Source: Brevundimonas intermedia (GTDB lineage Bacteria; Pseudomonadota; Alphaproteobacteria; Caulobacterales; Caulobacteraceae). Taken from it: DNA of 64,000 bases. Below are positions 1 through 10,200 of this stretch, piece by piece. The notes under the pieces are model-generated. The model saw only the letters and a list, made by a program, of their open reading frames with translations, was not told the origin of the DNA and ran no database searches. The stretch spans positions 1 through 64,000 of the forward strand of contig NZ_SPVH01000004.1 of NCBI RefSeq assembly GCF_004614235.1. Direction: 5' to 3'. Positions within the stretch are counted from its first letter, which is position 1, and every line of letters starts with the position of its first letter. The position numbers and the translations under genes are program-made.

Positions 1-594
1 ATCGGGCGGTTGACCTCAAGCCGAGCCCGCTGGAGCTCGGCGCGCTTCCGGCACTGAGCGAGATCGCGCGCCGAGCGGGCGTCGCGCCTGTCCAGGCGGA
101 GCTTCACACGACGCCGCGGGGGGGCGGCCTGGACCTTGAAGCCGGCGTCGGGCGAGCCAGTCGTCGTGTCCGCCGCGACCGGCCGGCCGTTCGGACCGAT
201 GTCGGCCGCCGACGCCTCGGCCTTCGCCCAGGGCGCGTACAAGGGCGAGGCGCGGGTTTCCGGCGCGGTTCTTCTGGCGACGGCGCCCGAGGCGACGGGA
301 CGCACCGGCCCGCTGTGGCGGGTAGACTTCGCCGACCGCGAAAAGACGGCCTTCTACCTGTCGCCAGCGACAGGCGAAGTGGTGACGCGCCGCTCGGGCG
401 TGTGGCGGATCTTCGACTTCTTCTGGCGACTGCACGTCATGGACTGGAACGACGGCGAGGACTTCAATCACCCCCTGATCATCATCACTACCGCCTTGAC
501 CCTGAGCATTGTGATTTCGGGCTTCATCCTGCTGTGGATACGGATCTCCCGCGACCTGAAAATGGCGCGTGCGGTTCGCAAGCGGGAGCCATGA
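1..594 (+). pseudogene. PepSY-associated membrane protein, C-terminal part, frameshifted
   Basis: This is the 3' part of a PepSY-associated transmembrane protein whose start lies before the window. Bases 3 to about 117 read in frame 3 (AVDLKPSPLELGALPAL...), and from about 125 the protein continues in frame 1 (WTLKPASGEP, then WRIFDFFWRLHVMDW and a C-terminal membrane helix, LIIITTALTLSIVISGFILL). The frames switch at a run of seven G at 118-124; six G would restore one continuous frame. The family sits in the inner membrane with periplasmic PepSY repeats and is often found near iron or copper genes. The stop overlaps the ATG of the next fragment (ATGA). The frameshift is either a real mutation or a homopolymer sequencing error. 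The family call comes from the WR..DFFWRLHVMDW pattern near the last helix. Confidence 0.7.
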
Positions 595-932
595 GGCAGG
601 CGACGGCTCGATCACAGGAAGCTCTGCCAAGAGACAACGACCGGACTTCACCACCGCGTCTCGCCGCCCTGACCACCGCCTGGCCGCCGCACATCCTGCG
701 GCAAGAGGACGTCGCGGCCAACGGGGCCGAAATGTTCGCCACGACCCACGGCGGTTTCGAGCGGCTGGCGCCTATCTATCGAAACGCCTTGATCGACACA
801 CGGCATTCGTGCGTCCCAATGGACTGGTATCTGCAGCCGCACAGCTTCGCGGAGCGGAACGACCTGTTCCTGGAACACGCAGTCGCCCTGATGGCCGAGA
901 GCACGACGAGCGCGCTGGAGCAAGCGGGGTGA
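591..932 (+). pseudogene. Type III polyketide synthase, N-terminal fragment
   Basis: About 113 codons resemble the N-terminus of chalcone/stilbene synthase-like type III polyketide synthases (alkylresorcinol or alkylpyrone makers). The pattern is LAALTTAWPPHILRQEDVA, then FERLAPIYRNALIDTRHS and DWYLQPHSFAERNDLFLEHA. Family members are about 350-390 residues and carry the catalytic Cys well after residue 120, so this fragment has no active site and cannot be functional. It stops at 932, just before the tail of a methyltransferase in another frame. In related bacteria these two genes are commonly neighbours, so an internal deletion is the simplest explanation. The ATG overlaps the preceding PepSY stop codon. 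Confidence 0.65.
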
Positions 933-984
933 TCGCGACCTTGGCCGGTTTTGGACCACTCGGATCATCACCTGCCCGGCGCGC

Positions 985-1252
985 CGCTAGTCCGATCCGG
1001 CCCTTCCGGGTCATTCGTCATCCCAACTACTGGATCGCATCTCTTGAGATCGCCATCCTGCCGCTGGTTTTCGGCCAGGTCTGGATAGCAGTGGTGTTCA
1101 CCGCGCTTAATGCCATGCTGATCACCTGGCGGGTGCGGCTGGAGGATCGCGCTCTTGCCTATCAGGCCTGTGAGCCAGAACGACCTGGATGCGAGGCGGG
1201 CCAGTCACCGACGATCAGGTCACGCGGTGCGAAATCTCGGTCAGAGCCCTGA
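985..1252 (+). pseudogene. Isoprenylcysteine carboxyl methyltransferase family, C-terminal fragment
   Basis: In frame 2 the sequence from about 990 reads PFRVIRHPNYWIASLEIAIL, followed by a hydrophobic stretch and ITWRVRLEDRALA. This matches the C-terminal half of ICMT-like membrane methyltransferases, which have an RHPNY motif and a last helix ending in R.R.ED.AL. The N-terminal membrane helices are missing and no start codon or ribosome site precedes the homologous part. The last 15 or so codons are not family-like and run over the 3' end of the convergent gene. Such methyltransferases usually follow type III PKS genes, which fits a deletion that joined the two remnants. The left boundary is approximate. 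Confidence 0.6.
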
Positions 1253-2486
1253 GACCGGTTCCGAAGCGGGCGATTGATGCCCGGTGCCGTTCCAGTTCTC
1301 CGTAGGGCAGATAGCGCACATTGAGATCGGCGATCCGGCTGAAGGCCGGACGTTGCAACTGCGCCCGCACATCGTTTTCGCGGCTGTCGGGAGCGACCAG
1401 GAAAAGGCCGGCGGAGATGTTTAGTTCGCCTGACAGGGCGAGGTCCAGCATTCGCACGACACCGGAGTAGATCGTGGTGGAATGCTCGACCTCGAAGGCG
1501 GCCGCCACGCGGTCCGCGTCTCCCTCCAGCCAGAGTACGTCGATCAGCCGGATGGACTCGGCGCCTGGACCGTTCGCCAGCGACGGCGGTAGTTGTTCTA
1601 GGCAGCCCTCGCTCAGGCGTGCGCCCTCGTGCTGGCGCCCGCGGTCATTGGACGCGATCCAGACCCTGTAGCCCAGCGCGCGACCCAGATCACGGACCCA
1701 GGCCTGGATCTCTGTGTGGGTCCGGTCCGTCTCGCCCTGCTGGAGCGCGGTCTTCTCGAACTTGACCGCTTCGGCGCGCGCTTCGGCCAGCCGCGCGTCC
1801 CAGCCGCTGGCGGACAGACTCTCGTCGTCCAGGGGCGGCGCGGGATAACGGCCGGAGCCCACGTCGAACAGGAAGCCCGCGATCGCCCCGAGATCGTTGG
1901 ACAGAAGATCGCTGTAGCGAGCGTTGAGGGCCAAAATTCCTTGCCGCATCGCAAGGTAGTGCTCCCAGCTCCCGAGCTTGACCTTTGATCCGGTGATCGC
2001 GTTGTAGCCGTTGACGATCGCGGTATTGAACGGCGAAACGTGGGTGGGATGGAGAAAATAGATCAGGTTGGCCACTGCAGGCCCGAGTCCCTTGATTCGG
2101 AGTTGGTCGATCGTGCGGATGCCCGCGAGAATTTCCGTTGCTGTCGAACAACAGCTGCAGTGATGCAGGAGCCGGCCGAAAGCGCGTTGATTGGCCGGGT
2201 TTTCGTAGATGTCCGGGATGCGAAGTTTGGGCTTCCAGAGGAAGGCATGGTCCGCGCCCTTGAAGATCTGCCGTTGTTCGGCCACCGAATGAACGATCGT
2301 CTCCAGCGACGACCCGCGATAGGCCACGCCGAACCGGCCTGCTTCGATCTCCTTGACGACCTGGCCGATGCCGCGACGGATGGAGCGGAAATTCTTCAGA
2401 CGCTCGTCCCACAAGAACCAGGTCTGGTAGGTCGCAGCCGGGTCGCGCCGCCACTGTTCAATAAGATCACGAACTCGATCTGACAC
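1215..2486 (-). CDS. Helix-hairpin-helix / restriction-endonuclease-like protein
   Basis: A 423-residue protein with two recognisable parts. Around residues 125-165 there is a DNA-glycosylase-like helix-hairpin-helix (LRIKGLGPAVANLIYFLHP, followed by a conserved VSPFNTAIVNGYN). Towards the C-terminus, roughly residues 305-345, RLIDVLWLEG and AAFEVEHSTTIYSGVVRMLDL form a D...ExE arrangement like a PD-(D/E)XK nuclease core. I infer a DNA-binding, possibly DNA-cleaving protein; the substrate is unknown and no modification methylase is adjacent. The GTG at 2486 is preferred over an upstream TTG at 2501 because an AGGGGG ribosome site lies correctly before it. It stands alone, convergent with gene debris on one side. 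Defence or repair roles are both possible. Confidence 0.6.
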   Translation of the reverse strand: MSDRVRDLIEQWRRDPAATYQTWFLWDERLKNFRSIRRGIGQVVKEIEAGRFGVAYRGSSLETIVHSVAEQRQIFKGADHAFLWKPKLRIPDIYENPANQRAFGRLLHHCSCCSTATEILAGIRTIDQLRIKGLGPAVANLIYFLHPTHVSPFNTAIVNGYNAITGSKVKLGSWEHYLAMRQGILALNARYSDLLSNDLGAIAGFLFDVGSGRYPAPPLDDESLSASGWDARLAEARAEAVKFEKTALQQGETDRTHTEIQAWVRDLGRALGYRVWIASNDRGRQHEGARLSEGCLEQLPPSLANGPGAESIRLIDVLWLEGDADRVAAAFEVEHSTTIYSGVVRMLDLALSGELNISAGLFLVAPDSRENDVRAQLQRPAFSRIADLNVRYLPYGELERHRASIARFGTGLRALTEISHRVT

Positions 2487-2612
2487 GGCGCGCCCCCTCA
2501 ATTCTTGAGCAGTCTAGGCGGGTCCAGGTCGCTGGGCCAACGGCCATTCGCAGCCGGTCCCAAGAGCGCGTGCGACGCACCTGGCTCCAGCGCGTTCGGC
2601 GCGCGCCAACGG

Positions 2613-3548
2613 CTACATCGCCATTTCCATGGCCGAGACCGGAGCCAGGGTTCCCATGATGGACACCAGGGCCAGCAGCCCCAGGGCGAGGAGGGTCTCC
2701 ATCACCAAGCTGCGTTTCAGCCGTGAAATGGCGGGGCCAAGATACTCGGGATCGTCCAGGGCGCTGCCGAGGTGGGGCGTCAGATAAAAGCGGTTCGCGG
2801 CCGCCAGAACCAGCATGAGCGCGAAGAGCACGAGCTTGCCCGTCAACAGCAGACCGTAGGGCGTGCTCAAGAGGCCAGCGATACGATCGGGTCCGACCAT
2901 GAACCAGCTGTTCACCAGTCCGCTCAGAACCAGGACGGCGACCGATGCGGTTCCGACGCCGGCAAATCCGTGAAGCGCTCGATGAAGGATCCTGTCGCTA
3001 TCAACCGTTTTTGACCGTCGCCCGAAGGTCAGGATAAGCAGCGCCGCGAGCGCGCCGAGCCACACCGCCGCCGCCCAGCTGTGCAAAATAGCGGCCGTCA
3101 GATGCACATAGCGCCCGGCGCCTTCGGTGGCCGCGCCGTGTCCCGTCCAGGCGAAGCTGGCGCCGACGATCAGACCGGCGACGGCGACGAATCCCCACAG
3201 GCCGCGGGACGGCTTGTCTTGGATGAGCGCAAGAAGCGCGAGCAACGCGGCCAGCGTCCGGACGAGAAAGGCGGGTCCGAGGCTCGTGCCCGTGAGCATG
3301 AAGCCGAGCGTCGCCGGCTTGAGACCTTCAGTCAGCGAGCCCGCCATCACAGCGGTCTGGGCCGCGAAGGCGGCGGCGGAGCCTATGGCGACCACGGCCG
3401 CCGCGCTGACCAGCAAGGATCTCGTCCAGCCGAGGGCCACCGCGTCCGACCCGCGCAACCCGTAGAGGAGGAACAGCGGCGTCCCGAGCAGGACGACAGC
3501 GCCGCCGTACTGCGCGAGCCGGAGCAGGATGACCAGAACGTCGAGCAC
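2613..3548 (-). CDS. copD: CopD family copper resistance membrane protein
   Basis: A 311-residue inner-membrane protein with about eight hydrophobic helices. It fits the CopD/PcoD family, thought to move copper across the inner membrane together with CopC. Visible features are an N-terminal LRLAQYGGAVVLLGTPLF helix, SFAWTGHGAA and VHLTAAILHSWAAAVWLGAL in the middle with conserved His residues, and a Met-containing C-terminal end (PVSAMEMAM). The length is usual for the stand-alone family. It starts 6 bases after the stop of copC on the same strand, so the pair is surely co-transcribed. The copCD unit is divergent from the cus-type block that begins at 4090. Confidence 0.88.
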   Translation of the reverse strand: MLDVLVILLRLAQYGGAVVLLGTPLFLLYGLRGSDAVALGWTRSLLVSAAAVVAIGSAAAFAAQTAVMAGSLTEGLKPATLGFMLTGTSLGPAFLVRTLAALLALLALIQDKPSRGLWGFVAVAGLIVGASFAWTGHGAATEGAGRYVHLTAAILHSWAAAVWLGALAALLILTFGRRSKTVDSDRILHRALHGFAGVGTASVAVLVLSGLVNSWFMVGPDRIAGLLSTPYGLLLTGKLVLFALMLVLAAANRFYLTPHLGSALDDPEYLGPAISRLKRSLVMETLLALGLLALVSIMGTLAPVSAMEMAM

Positions 3549-3554
3549 GATGGG

Positions 3555-3917
3555 TCAGCGCACCGTGAAGGCGATGGCGCCGGTCATACGGTGGCCGTCT
3601 GCGGAGGCGGCGTGCCAGTTGAGGCTGTAGGCGCCGGCCGCGAGCGGTCGCGCCGTCCGTCCCGAAACGGTCATGCCGTCATCGGAGACGGTGGTCGCGA
3701 CCGGGAATTTGGCACCGGCGGCGTTCACGACCTCGAGGCCCGAGAAAGCGGGAACGACGCGTTCGCTGAAGGTGACCGTCAGCGAACGCGGCGAGGCGAT
3801 GCTCGCGCTCGCCGCCGGGTTGGAGGCGACGACGCGCGCGTGGGCGGCAGCCTGCGTCGCCCCCAACAGCAGGGCGCCGACGGCGCCGACGACGGAAAGG
3901 ATTTTGCGAGTGGTCAT
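3555..3917 (-). CDS. copC: CopC periplasmic copper-binding protein
   Basis: A 120-residue CopC/PcoC-type protein. The first 25 residues are a signal peptide ending in QAAA, and the mature protein begins HARVVASNPA. This N-terminal His is the first ligand of the Cu(II) site in the family. The other ligands are expected in WHAASADGHR near the C-terminus, which has the conserved D-x-H. The region between reads as an Ig-like beta sandwich (LTVTFSERVVPAFSGLEVV). The protein carries copper in the periplasm and hands it to CopD, whose gene follows after 6 bases. A GGAG ribosome site precedes the ATG at 3917. Met-rich Cu(I) clusters of longer CopC forms are absent, which is normal for this short class. 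Confidence 0.92.
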   Translation of the reverse strand: MTTRKILSVVGAVGALLLGATQAAAHARVVASNPAASASIASPRSLTVTFSERVVPAFSGLEVVNAAGAKFPVATTVSDDGMTVSGRTARPLAAGAYSLNWHAASADGHRMTGAIAFTVR

Positions 3918-4089
3918 AGGGAGGCTCCGAAACCAGAGGGGTTCAATGAGTTATACGGGCGCCGGGGTTGAATCCCTCGTTCGAACTGCGGGCGGGCGCG
4001 CGCTGATCCGGAGCATTGCGTTGCGCGCGCCCGACGCCAGCCCGTCGGTCGCTTGACACGGCCGGCCGACGGGCGTGGGATGACCGCGC

Positions 4090-4452
4090 ATGTGGAACCT
4101 CGTCCGCACCCTTCTGTTCGCCCTGGCGGTGGCCGGCTTCGTCGGCCAGTCGTCCGCGCACGCCACGCCGTTCCAGGTATTCGAAGCGACGGGCGGCATG
4201 GCGGACATGGATTGCGCCGAGATGATGGTGATGGCGGACGGGCCTTCCGGCGGCGCTACTAGCCCTTGCGACGAGATGACGCCCGACTGCATCGCCAAGA
4301 TGGGCTGCGCCGCCGTCGCGGCGCCCATGCCGCCGGCGCCGACCGTTCAACGGCCTTCGGCTCCGCGGGGACTCCGGTTCGCAGCCGTCGATGTCGTGCG
4401 AGAGGGCGCAGGCCCGCTTCCACTGAAGAATCCGCCGAAACGGCTGGCTTAG
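4090..4452 (+). CDS. Small exported Met/Cys-rich protein ahead of the cus genes
   Basis: A 120-residue protein of no family I can name. An N-terminal hydrophobic stretch with a likely signal-peptidase site (QSSAHA) is followed by a segment with Met, Cys and acidic residues: ADMDCAEMMVMADGP, then CDEMTPDCIAKMGCAA. The four Cys and many Met suggest soft-metal (Cu(I)/Ag(I)) binding in the periplasm, which is inference from composition. The last third is Pro-rich and basic. It lies first on the plus strand before cusC, about 115 bases upstream, and is divergent from copCD. Similar small Met-rich genes often precede RND copper pumps in alphaproteobacteria. Confidence 0.6.
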   Translation: MWNLVRTLLFALAVAGFVGQSSAHATPFQVFEATGGMADMDCAEMMVMADGPSGGATSPCDEMTPDCIAKMGCAAVAAPMPPAPTVQRPSAPRGLRFAAVDVVREGAGPLPLKNPPKRLA

Positions 4453-4567
4453 AACGCTTTCGCTGAACGGTAGGCCGTGCGCGACGTTACGCCGCGGTAA
4501 CCGATCGATCTGAGCCCTTCGCCGGTGTCCTGCCCTCACGGCGGGTCCGATGGTTTCGAGGAATTTC

Positions 4568-5926
4568 ATGACCATTCGTTTGAGGACGGCGACACGCGCG
4601 TCTGCTTGTCAGCCGCCCCGTGTCCGCCTGCCGCGCGTCACGACGCGGCGAGCCGAGGCTTCGGCGCCCACCCGGTGCCGTGAGCTAACCGCAAGCTGGG
4701 CGATCCTTCCCGCTTCCGTTCTGCTCCTGAGCGTCTGGACCGCGCCGGCCCAGGCTGACCCCCAGACGTTCGACGAGGCCCTGGCCCGCGCGGCGTTCAG
4801 CGCACCCAGTCTGCGCGCCAGCGCATTGGGTGTCGACGCCGCTCGTGCGGCCGTTCCGGCAGCGGGGCTTCTGCCGGACCCCCGGCTCTCCGTCGGTCTC
4901 GACGGATATCCGGTGACCGGGCCGTTCGCGGGGCAATTCGATGAAGACTTCACCATGCTCAGGATCGGCGTCGAGCAGGAGGTGCCCAGCCGCGCGCGTC
5001 GTCGCGCCGAGCGAGACATCGCCGAGGCGGCGATCGGCGTCGCCGGCGCTGAGGAGTCCGTCGCGCGACGAGAGGTCCGGGTCGCCGTGGGCCTTGCGTG
5101 GATCGACCTGTTCTATGCCGAACGCCGCTTTGCGGCGTTGGAAGAGCTGCTGGCGACGTTGCAACCCCTGTGGGACGCCGCCCCGGCCGGAGTCGCGTCC
5201 GGCGCCTATCGGCCCGCCAACGCTCTCGGGCCCGTTCAGCTCAAAGCCGATCTTGACGATCGCCGCAGCAGTCTCGCCGCCGACATCGAGAAGGCGCGAG
5301 CCGAACTCGCCCGGTGGACGGGCGACGCCGATCCCGAGACGGTTGGCCCGCCGCCGCAGGACGATCTCGACCTGACCGCCTTGCGGAACGGCATCGCCCA
5401 GCTGCCGACCGTGCGGGCCTATGGAGCCGCCGCGCGCCGCGCCGAAGCCGAGGTCGACCTGGCCCGCGCCGGACGTCGCCCGGACTGGTCGTTCCAAGCC
5501 AGCTACGCCCGCCGCGATGAGCGGTTCGGCGATCTGTTCTCCGTCGGAGCGAGCGTGCGGCTGCCGATCTTTCCCGGTCGAAGGCAGGATCCCGTCATCG
5601 CCGCGCGCGCCGCTGATGCGCTGCGGGTCACCGCCGAGCGTGAGGACGCTGAGCGCGTGTTGACCGCGTCGCTGCGAAGCGCCCTGGCCGAATACGCGAC
5701 CGCTCACGATCAATGGGTCCGGTCGCGCGACGTCGTTCTGCCCAGTGTCCTTCAGCGTTCCGATCTCGAAACCGCGAGCTATGCGGCGGGTCGGGCGGGC
5801 ATCGTTGAAGTTCTCGAAGCCTTCACCGCCGTGGCCAACGCCCGGCTCGACACGCTCGATCGCGAGGCCGCCGTGATGCGTCAAGTGGTCGAGATCACTC
5901 TCACCTATGGGAACGACGACCGATGA
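4568..5926 (+). CDS. cusC: TolC-family outer-membrane factor of the copper/silver efflux pump
   Basis: A 452-residue outer-membrane efflux protein of the TolC/CusC family. The N-terminus carries a long signal region ending near TAPAQA. The mature protein shows the duplicated TolC pattern: FDEALARAAFSAPSLRA, GLLPDPRLSVGLDGYP, then in the second half LARAGRRPDWSFQASYARRDE and VRLPIFPGRRQDP. It forms the outer channel of a three-part RND pump with the products of the next two genes. The ATG at 4568 is chosen because GAGGA sits 5 bases before it; the ATG at 4550 has no such site. Its stop overlaps the cusB start (ATGA), so the genes are coupled. The cus rather than czc label comes from cusA and cusF downstream. 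Confidence 0.88.
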   Translation: MTIRLRTATRASACQPPRVRLPRVTTRRAEASAPTRCRELTASWAILPASVLLLSVWTAPAQADPQTFDEALARAAFSAPSLRASALGVDAARAAVPAAGLLPDPRLSVGLDGYPVTGPFAGQFDEDFTMLRIGVEQEVPSRARRRAERDIAEAAIGVAGAEESVARREVRVAVGLAWIDLFYAERRFAALEELLATLQPLWDAAPAGVASGAYRPANALGPVQLKADLDDRRSSLAADIEKARAELARWTGDADPETVGPPPQDDLDLTALRNGIAQLPTVRAYGAAARRAEAEVDLARAGRRPDWSFQASYARRDERFGDLFSVGASVRLPIFPGRRQDPVIAARAADALRVTAEREDAERVLTASLRSALAEYATAHDQWVRSRDVVLPSVLQRSDLETASYAAGRAGIVEVLEAFTAVANARLDTLDREAAVMRQVVEITLTYGNDDR

Positions 5927-7224
5927 ACGCCCTTCGCAACAAACGCCTGGGCATCGCCATGGGCGCGCTTCTTTTGGTCGGGGTCGGCGTCGGGGCCGGC
6001 ATCGTCGTCGCTCCGCGGCTGGATGGGGCCGGCGGTGAGACCGCCGAGGGGGGAGGGGAGCGCGAGATCCTCTATTGGTACGATCCCATGGTTCCAAACG
6101 AACGCTACCCGGGGCCGGGGAAGTCGTCCATGAACATGGAGACCATCCCCAAATATGCCGATGAGGGGGGAACGACCGCCACCCCCGGCGTTCGAATCGA
6201 TCCGGCGCTGGCCCAGAATTTGGGGGTCCGGTATGCCACGGCTCGCCGTGGCGACCTTGAGGGCGATCTGAGCGCCACGGCGGTGGTCGATTACAATGAA
6301 CGCGACATCGCCGTGGTCCAGTCGCGGGCCGACGGCTTCGTGCAGCGAGTCTACAACCGCGCGCCGGGCGATGTCATCGCTGCGGGCGCGCCTCTGGTCG
6401 ATTTGCTCATCCCGACCTGGGGCGGCGCCCAGACGGAATATCTGGCCGTACGGCGCACCGGCAACACGCCCCTGATCCAGGCGGCGCGGCAGCGACTGGT
6501 GCTGATGGGCATGTCCGAGAGCCTGATCGCCTCGGTGGAGCGCAGCGGGCGGGCGCGAAACACGATCACGATCTCAACGCCCACTGGCGGCGTGATCAAG
6601 ACCCTGGGCGTGCGCGCCGGCATGAGCGTGACCCAAGGCATGACCTTGGCCGAGATCAACGGCCTGGCCACCGTCTGGGTCAATGCCGCCATCCCGGAGG
6701 CGCTGGGGAGCCGGCTAAGGGTCGGACAGTCCGTCGAGGTGGCTTTGACCGCGTTCCCGGGAGAGCGGTTCACGGGTCGTCTGACCGCCCTGTTGCCGGA
6801 ACTCGTCGGCGACAGCCGCACGGTCACGGGACGGATCGAAATGGCCAATCGCGGGGGCCGTTTGCGCCCCGGCATGTTCGGCCGGATCACCTTCGGCGGC
6901 GGTTCGACGACGGCGTTGCTCGTGCCGACCGAGGCGGTGATCCGAACGGGTGAACGGGACATTGTCATGCTCGCCCGGCCGGAAGGCCGGTATCAACCGG
7001 CCGAGGTCCGTGTCGGGCGAGAAGCCGGGGGGCAAACCGAGATCCTCGCCGGTCTCAGGGAAGGCGAACGGATCGTCGCGTCGGGGCAGTTCCTGATCGA
7101 TTCCGAAGCCAGCCTGTCAGGCGTAACGGCGCGGCCGATCGGCCCGACGTCCCGGCCCGCCACCGCCGCCCCAACGGGCGCATCCATGGCCGCGCCCGCC
7201 TCGCGCGGGAGGTCGAGCCAATGA
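5923..7224 (+). CDS. cusB: Periplasmic adaptor of the copper/silver RND pump
   Basis: A 433-residue CusB-type membrane fusion protein. After one N-terminal membrane anchor it has a heavy-metal-binding domain ([14 protein letters not shown], later [15 protein letters not shown]) rich in Met. Lipoyl/barrel-sandwich halves follow ([38 protein letters not shown]), then the beta-barrel and membrane-proximal domain ([20 protein letters not shown]). It links the inner-membrane pump to CusC and passes Cu(I) or Ag(I) to it. It overlaps cusC by 4 bases upstream and cusA by 4 bases downstream. The Pro/Ala/Thr-rich tail after residue 405 is not part of the conserved fold. Confidence 0.92.
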   Translation: MNALRNKRLGIAMGALLLVGVGVGAGIVVAPRLDGAGGETAEGGGEREILYWYDPMVPNERYPGPGKSSMNMETIPKYADEGGTTATPGVRIDPALAQNLGVRYATARRGDLEGDLSATAVVDYNERDIAVVQSRADGFVQRVYNRAPGDVIAAGAPLVDLLIPTWGGAQTEYLAVRRTGNTPLIQAARQRLVLMGMSESLIASVERSGRARNTITISTPTGGVIKTLGVRAGMSVTQGMTLAEINGLATVWVNAAIPEALGSRLRVGQSVEVALTAFPGERFTGRLTALLPELVGDSRTVTGRIEMANRGGRLRPGMFGRITFGGGSTTALLVPTEAVIRTGERDIVMLARPEGRYQPAEVRVGREAGGQTEILAGLREGERIVASGQFLIDSEASLSGVTARPIGPTSRPATAAPTGASMAAPASRGRSSQ

Positions 7225-10200
7225 TCGCCGCGGTCATTCGCGCCTCGGTCAAGGGGCGCTTCCTCGTCCTTATGGCCGCCGTCGCCCTGCTCGCCGCCGG
7301 CCTGTTCGCGGTTCGCAGCACGCCGGTCGACGCCTTGCCGGACCTGTCGGACGTGCAGGTCATCATTCGCACCAGCTACCCGGGGCAGGCGCCCCAGATC
7401 GTCGAGAACCAGGTCACCTATCCTCTGGCGACCACCATGCTGTCCGTACCCGGCGCGCGAACGGTTCGAGGCTATTCCTTCTTCGGCGACAGCTTCGTCT
7501 ATGTGCTGTTCGAAGATGGGACGGACCTCTACTGGGCGCGTTCCCGGGTCCTCGAATACCTCAGCCAGGTGCAGGCGCGGCTTCCCGCGACCGCCCAACC
7601 GGCACTTGGTCCGGACGCCACCGGCGTAGGCTGGGTCTATGAATACGCCCTGGTCGATCGCACAGGCCGCAACGATCTGGCGCAATTGCGAAGCCTGCAG
7701 GATTGGTTCCTCCGCTACGAGCTGAAGACCGTGCCGGGGGTCGCCGAGGTCGCCAGCCTGGGCGGCATGGTGCGGCAATACCAGGTGGTGCTCGACCCCG
7801 TCAGGCTCGCGTCCTACGGCGTCACCCATCAGGCGGTGGTGGACGCTCTCCAGCGCGCCAACGGCGAGACGGGCGGCTCGGTGCTCCAGCTCGCCGAAGC
7901 CGAATACATGATCCGCGCCAACGGCTATCTGACCGAGCTCGACGACTTCCGGGCCGTGCCGCTCCGCACGGCGGCTGGAGGCGTGCCGATCAGCCTCGGG
8001 GATGTCGCGACCATCCAGATCGGCCCGGAGATGAGACGCGGCATAGCCGAGCTCAACGGCGAAGGCGAGGTCGCGGGCGGCGTCGTCATCCTTCGATCCG
8101 GCGCAAACGCCCGCGCCACGATCGCGGCCGTGACCGAGAAACTCGAGACGCTCAAAGCCGGACTGCCCCCGGGAGTCGAAGTGGTGACGACCTACGATCG
8201 CTCGCAGCTCATCGACCGGGCGATCGACAATCTGAGCGGCAAGCTGATCGAGGAGTTCATAGTCGTCGCCCTGGTCTGCGGCCTGTTCCTCTGGCACGCC
8301 CGGTCGGCGCTGGTCGCCATCCTGACCCTGCCGCTGGGCGTCCTGGCGGCCTTCCTGATCATGAATCTTCAGGGCGTGAACGCCAACATCATGTCGCTGG
8401 GCGGCATCGCCATCGCCATCGGCGCCATGGTGGATGCGGCGGTGGTCATGATCGAGAACGCCCACAAACACATCGAACGATGGGAACACGATCACCCGGA
8501 TGAAAAGCTGGCGGGCGAAGATCGCTGGAAGGTCATCACCGAGGCGGCCGTGGAGGTCGGCCCCGCGCTGTTCCTGAGCCTGCTGATCATCACCCTGTCG
8601 TTCATCCCGGTGTTCAGCCTGCAGGCCCAGGAGGGCCGGCTGTTCGCGCCCCTAGCCTTTACCAAGAGCTATGCGATGGCGGCGGCGGCGATCCTGTCCA
8701 TCACTCTCGTGCCGGTTCTGATGGGCTATCTGATCCGCGGACGGATCCCGGCCGAACAGAGCAATCCGATCAATCGCTGGCTCACGCGCATCTATCGCGG
8801 GCCATTGGACTGGGTGCTGCATCATCCCAGAAAGACCTTGGTGGCAGCCTTGCTGATCTTCGCCACCACCGCCTGGCCTCTTAGCCAGCTCGGCGGCGAA
8901 TTCATGCCGGCGATGGACGAGGGCGACCTGCTGTATATGCCTTCGGCCCAGCCGGGTCTCTCCCCGGCCAAGGCCGCGGAACTGCTGCAACAGACGGACC
9001 GGATGATCCGCACCGTGCCCGAAGTGGCGACCGTGTTCGGCAAGGCGGGCCGGGCGGAAACCGCCACGGATCCGGCTCCGCTGGAGATGTTCGAGACCAC
9101 CATCCAGTTCAAGCCGCGCGATGAATGGCGGCCGGGCATGACCCCGGAAAAACTGATCGAAGAACTCGATCGCGCGGTTCAGGTCCCCGGACTGTCCAAC
9201 GTCTGGGTCCCTCCCATCCGAAATCGCATCGACATGCTGGCGACGGGCATCAAGAGCCCCGTCGGCGTCAAGGTGTCCGGCTCTGACCTGGCCGCGATGG
9301 ACCGTATCGCGGCCCAGGTGGCCGATGTCGCCAGGACCGTACCGGGCGTGACCTCCGCCTTGGCCGAACGCCTGACCGGCGGGCGTTATGTCGACATCGA
9401 CATCGACCGGCGCGCGGCGGCCCGCTACGGCCTGAACATCGCCGATGTCCAATCGATCGTATCGGGCGCCGTGGGCGGCGAGACGATCGGACAGACGGTG
9501 GAGGGGCTCGCCCGCTATCCGATCAGCGTCCGTTACCCGAGAGAATTGCGCGACAGTCTGGAGCAACTGCGCGCCCTGCCGATGCTGACGCCGTCGGGCC
9601 AGCAGATCACCCTTGGCACGGTCACCAATATCCAGATCGCGGACGGCCCGCCGATGCTCAAGTCCGAGAACGGCAGGCTGACCACCTGGGTCTATGTCGA
9701 CACTCGGGGGCGCGACCTCGCGTCTGTCGTCGCCGATCTGCGTCAGGCGGTCGCCAGCGAGGTGGATCTCGCGCCGGGCGTCAGCATCGCCTACTCCGGC
9801 CAGTTCGAATATCTGGAACGGGCGGCCGAGCGGCTAAAGATCGTGGTTCCGGCCACGCTCGTGATCATCTTCATCCTGCTCTATCTGACCTTCGGGCGCT
9901 TCGACGAAGCCCTCCTCATCATGGGCACCCTGCCATTCGCCCTGACCGGCGGCTTCTGGTTGCTCTATCTGATGGGCTTCGATCAGTCGGTCGCGACCGG
10001 GGTTGGCTTCATCGCCCTCGCTGGCCTGTCGGCGGAGTTCGGCGTCGTGATGCTGATCTATCTCAAACATGCGCTGAAGGATCGAGGACCTGATCCCGAC
10101 CGGGAGCAGGTCGAGGAGGCCGTTCGCGAGGGCGCCCTTCTGCGGGTCCGGCCCAAGGCGATGACGGTCGCCGTGATCTTGGGCGGTCTGTTCCCGATCC

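Noticed and set aside
4043-4089. TTGACA near 4055 as the -35 of a CueR-type copper promoter before the Met-rich gene
   Set aside because: The 19-base distance can be made to fit, but there is no dyad and no credible -10 box.
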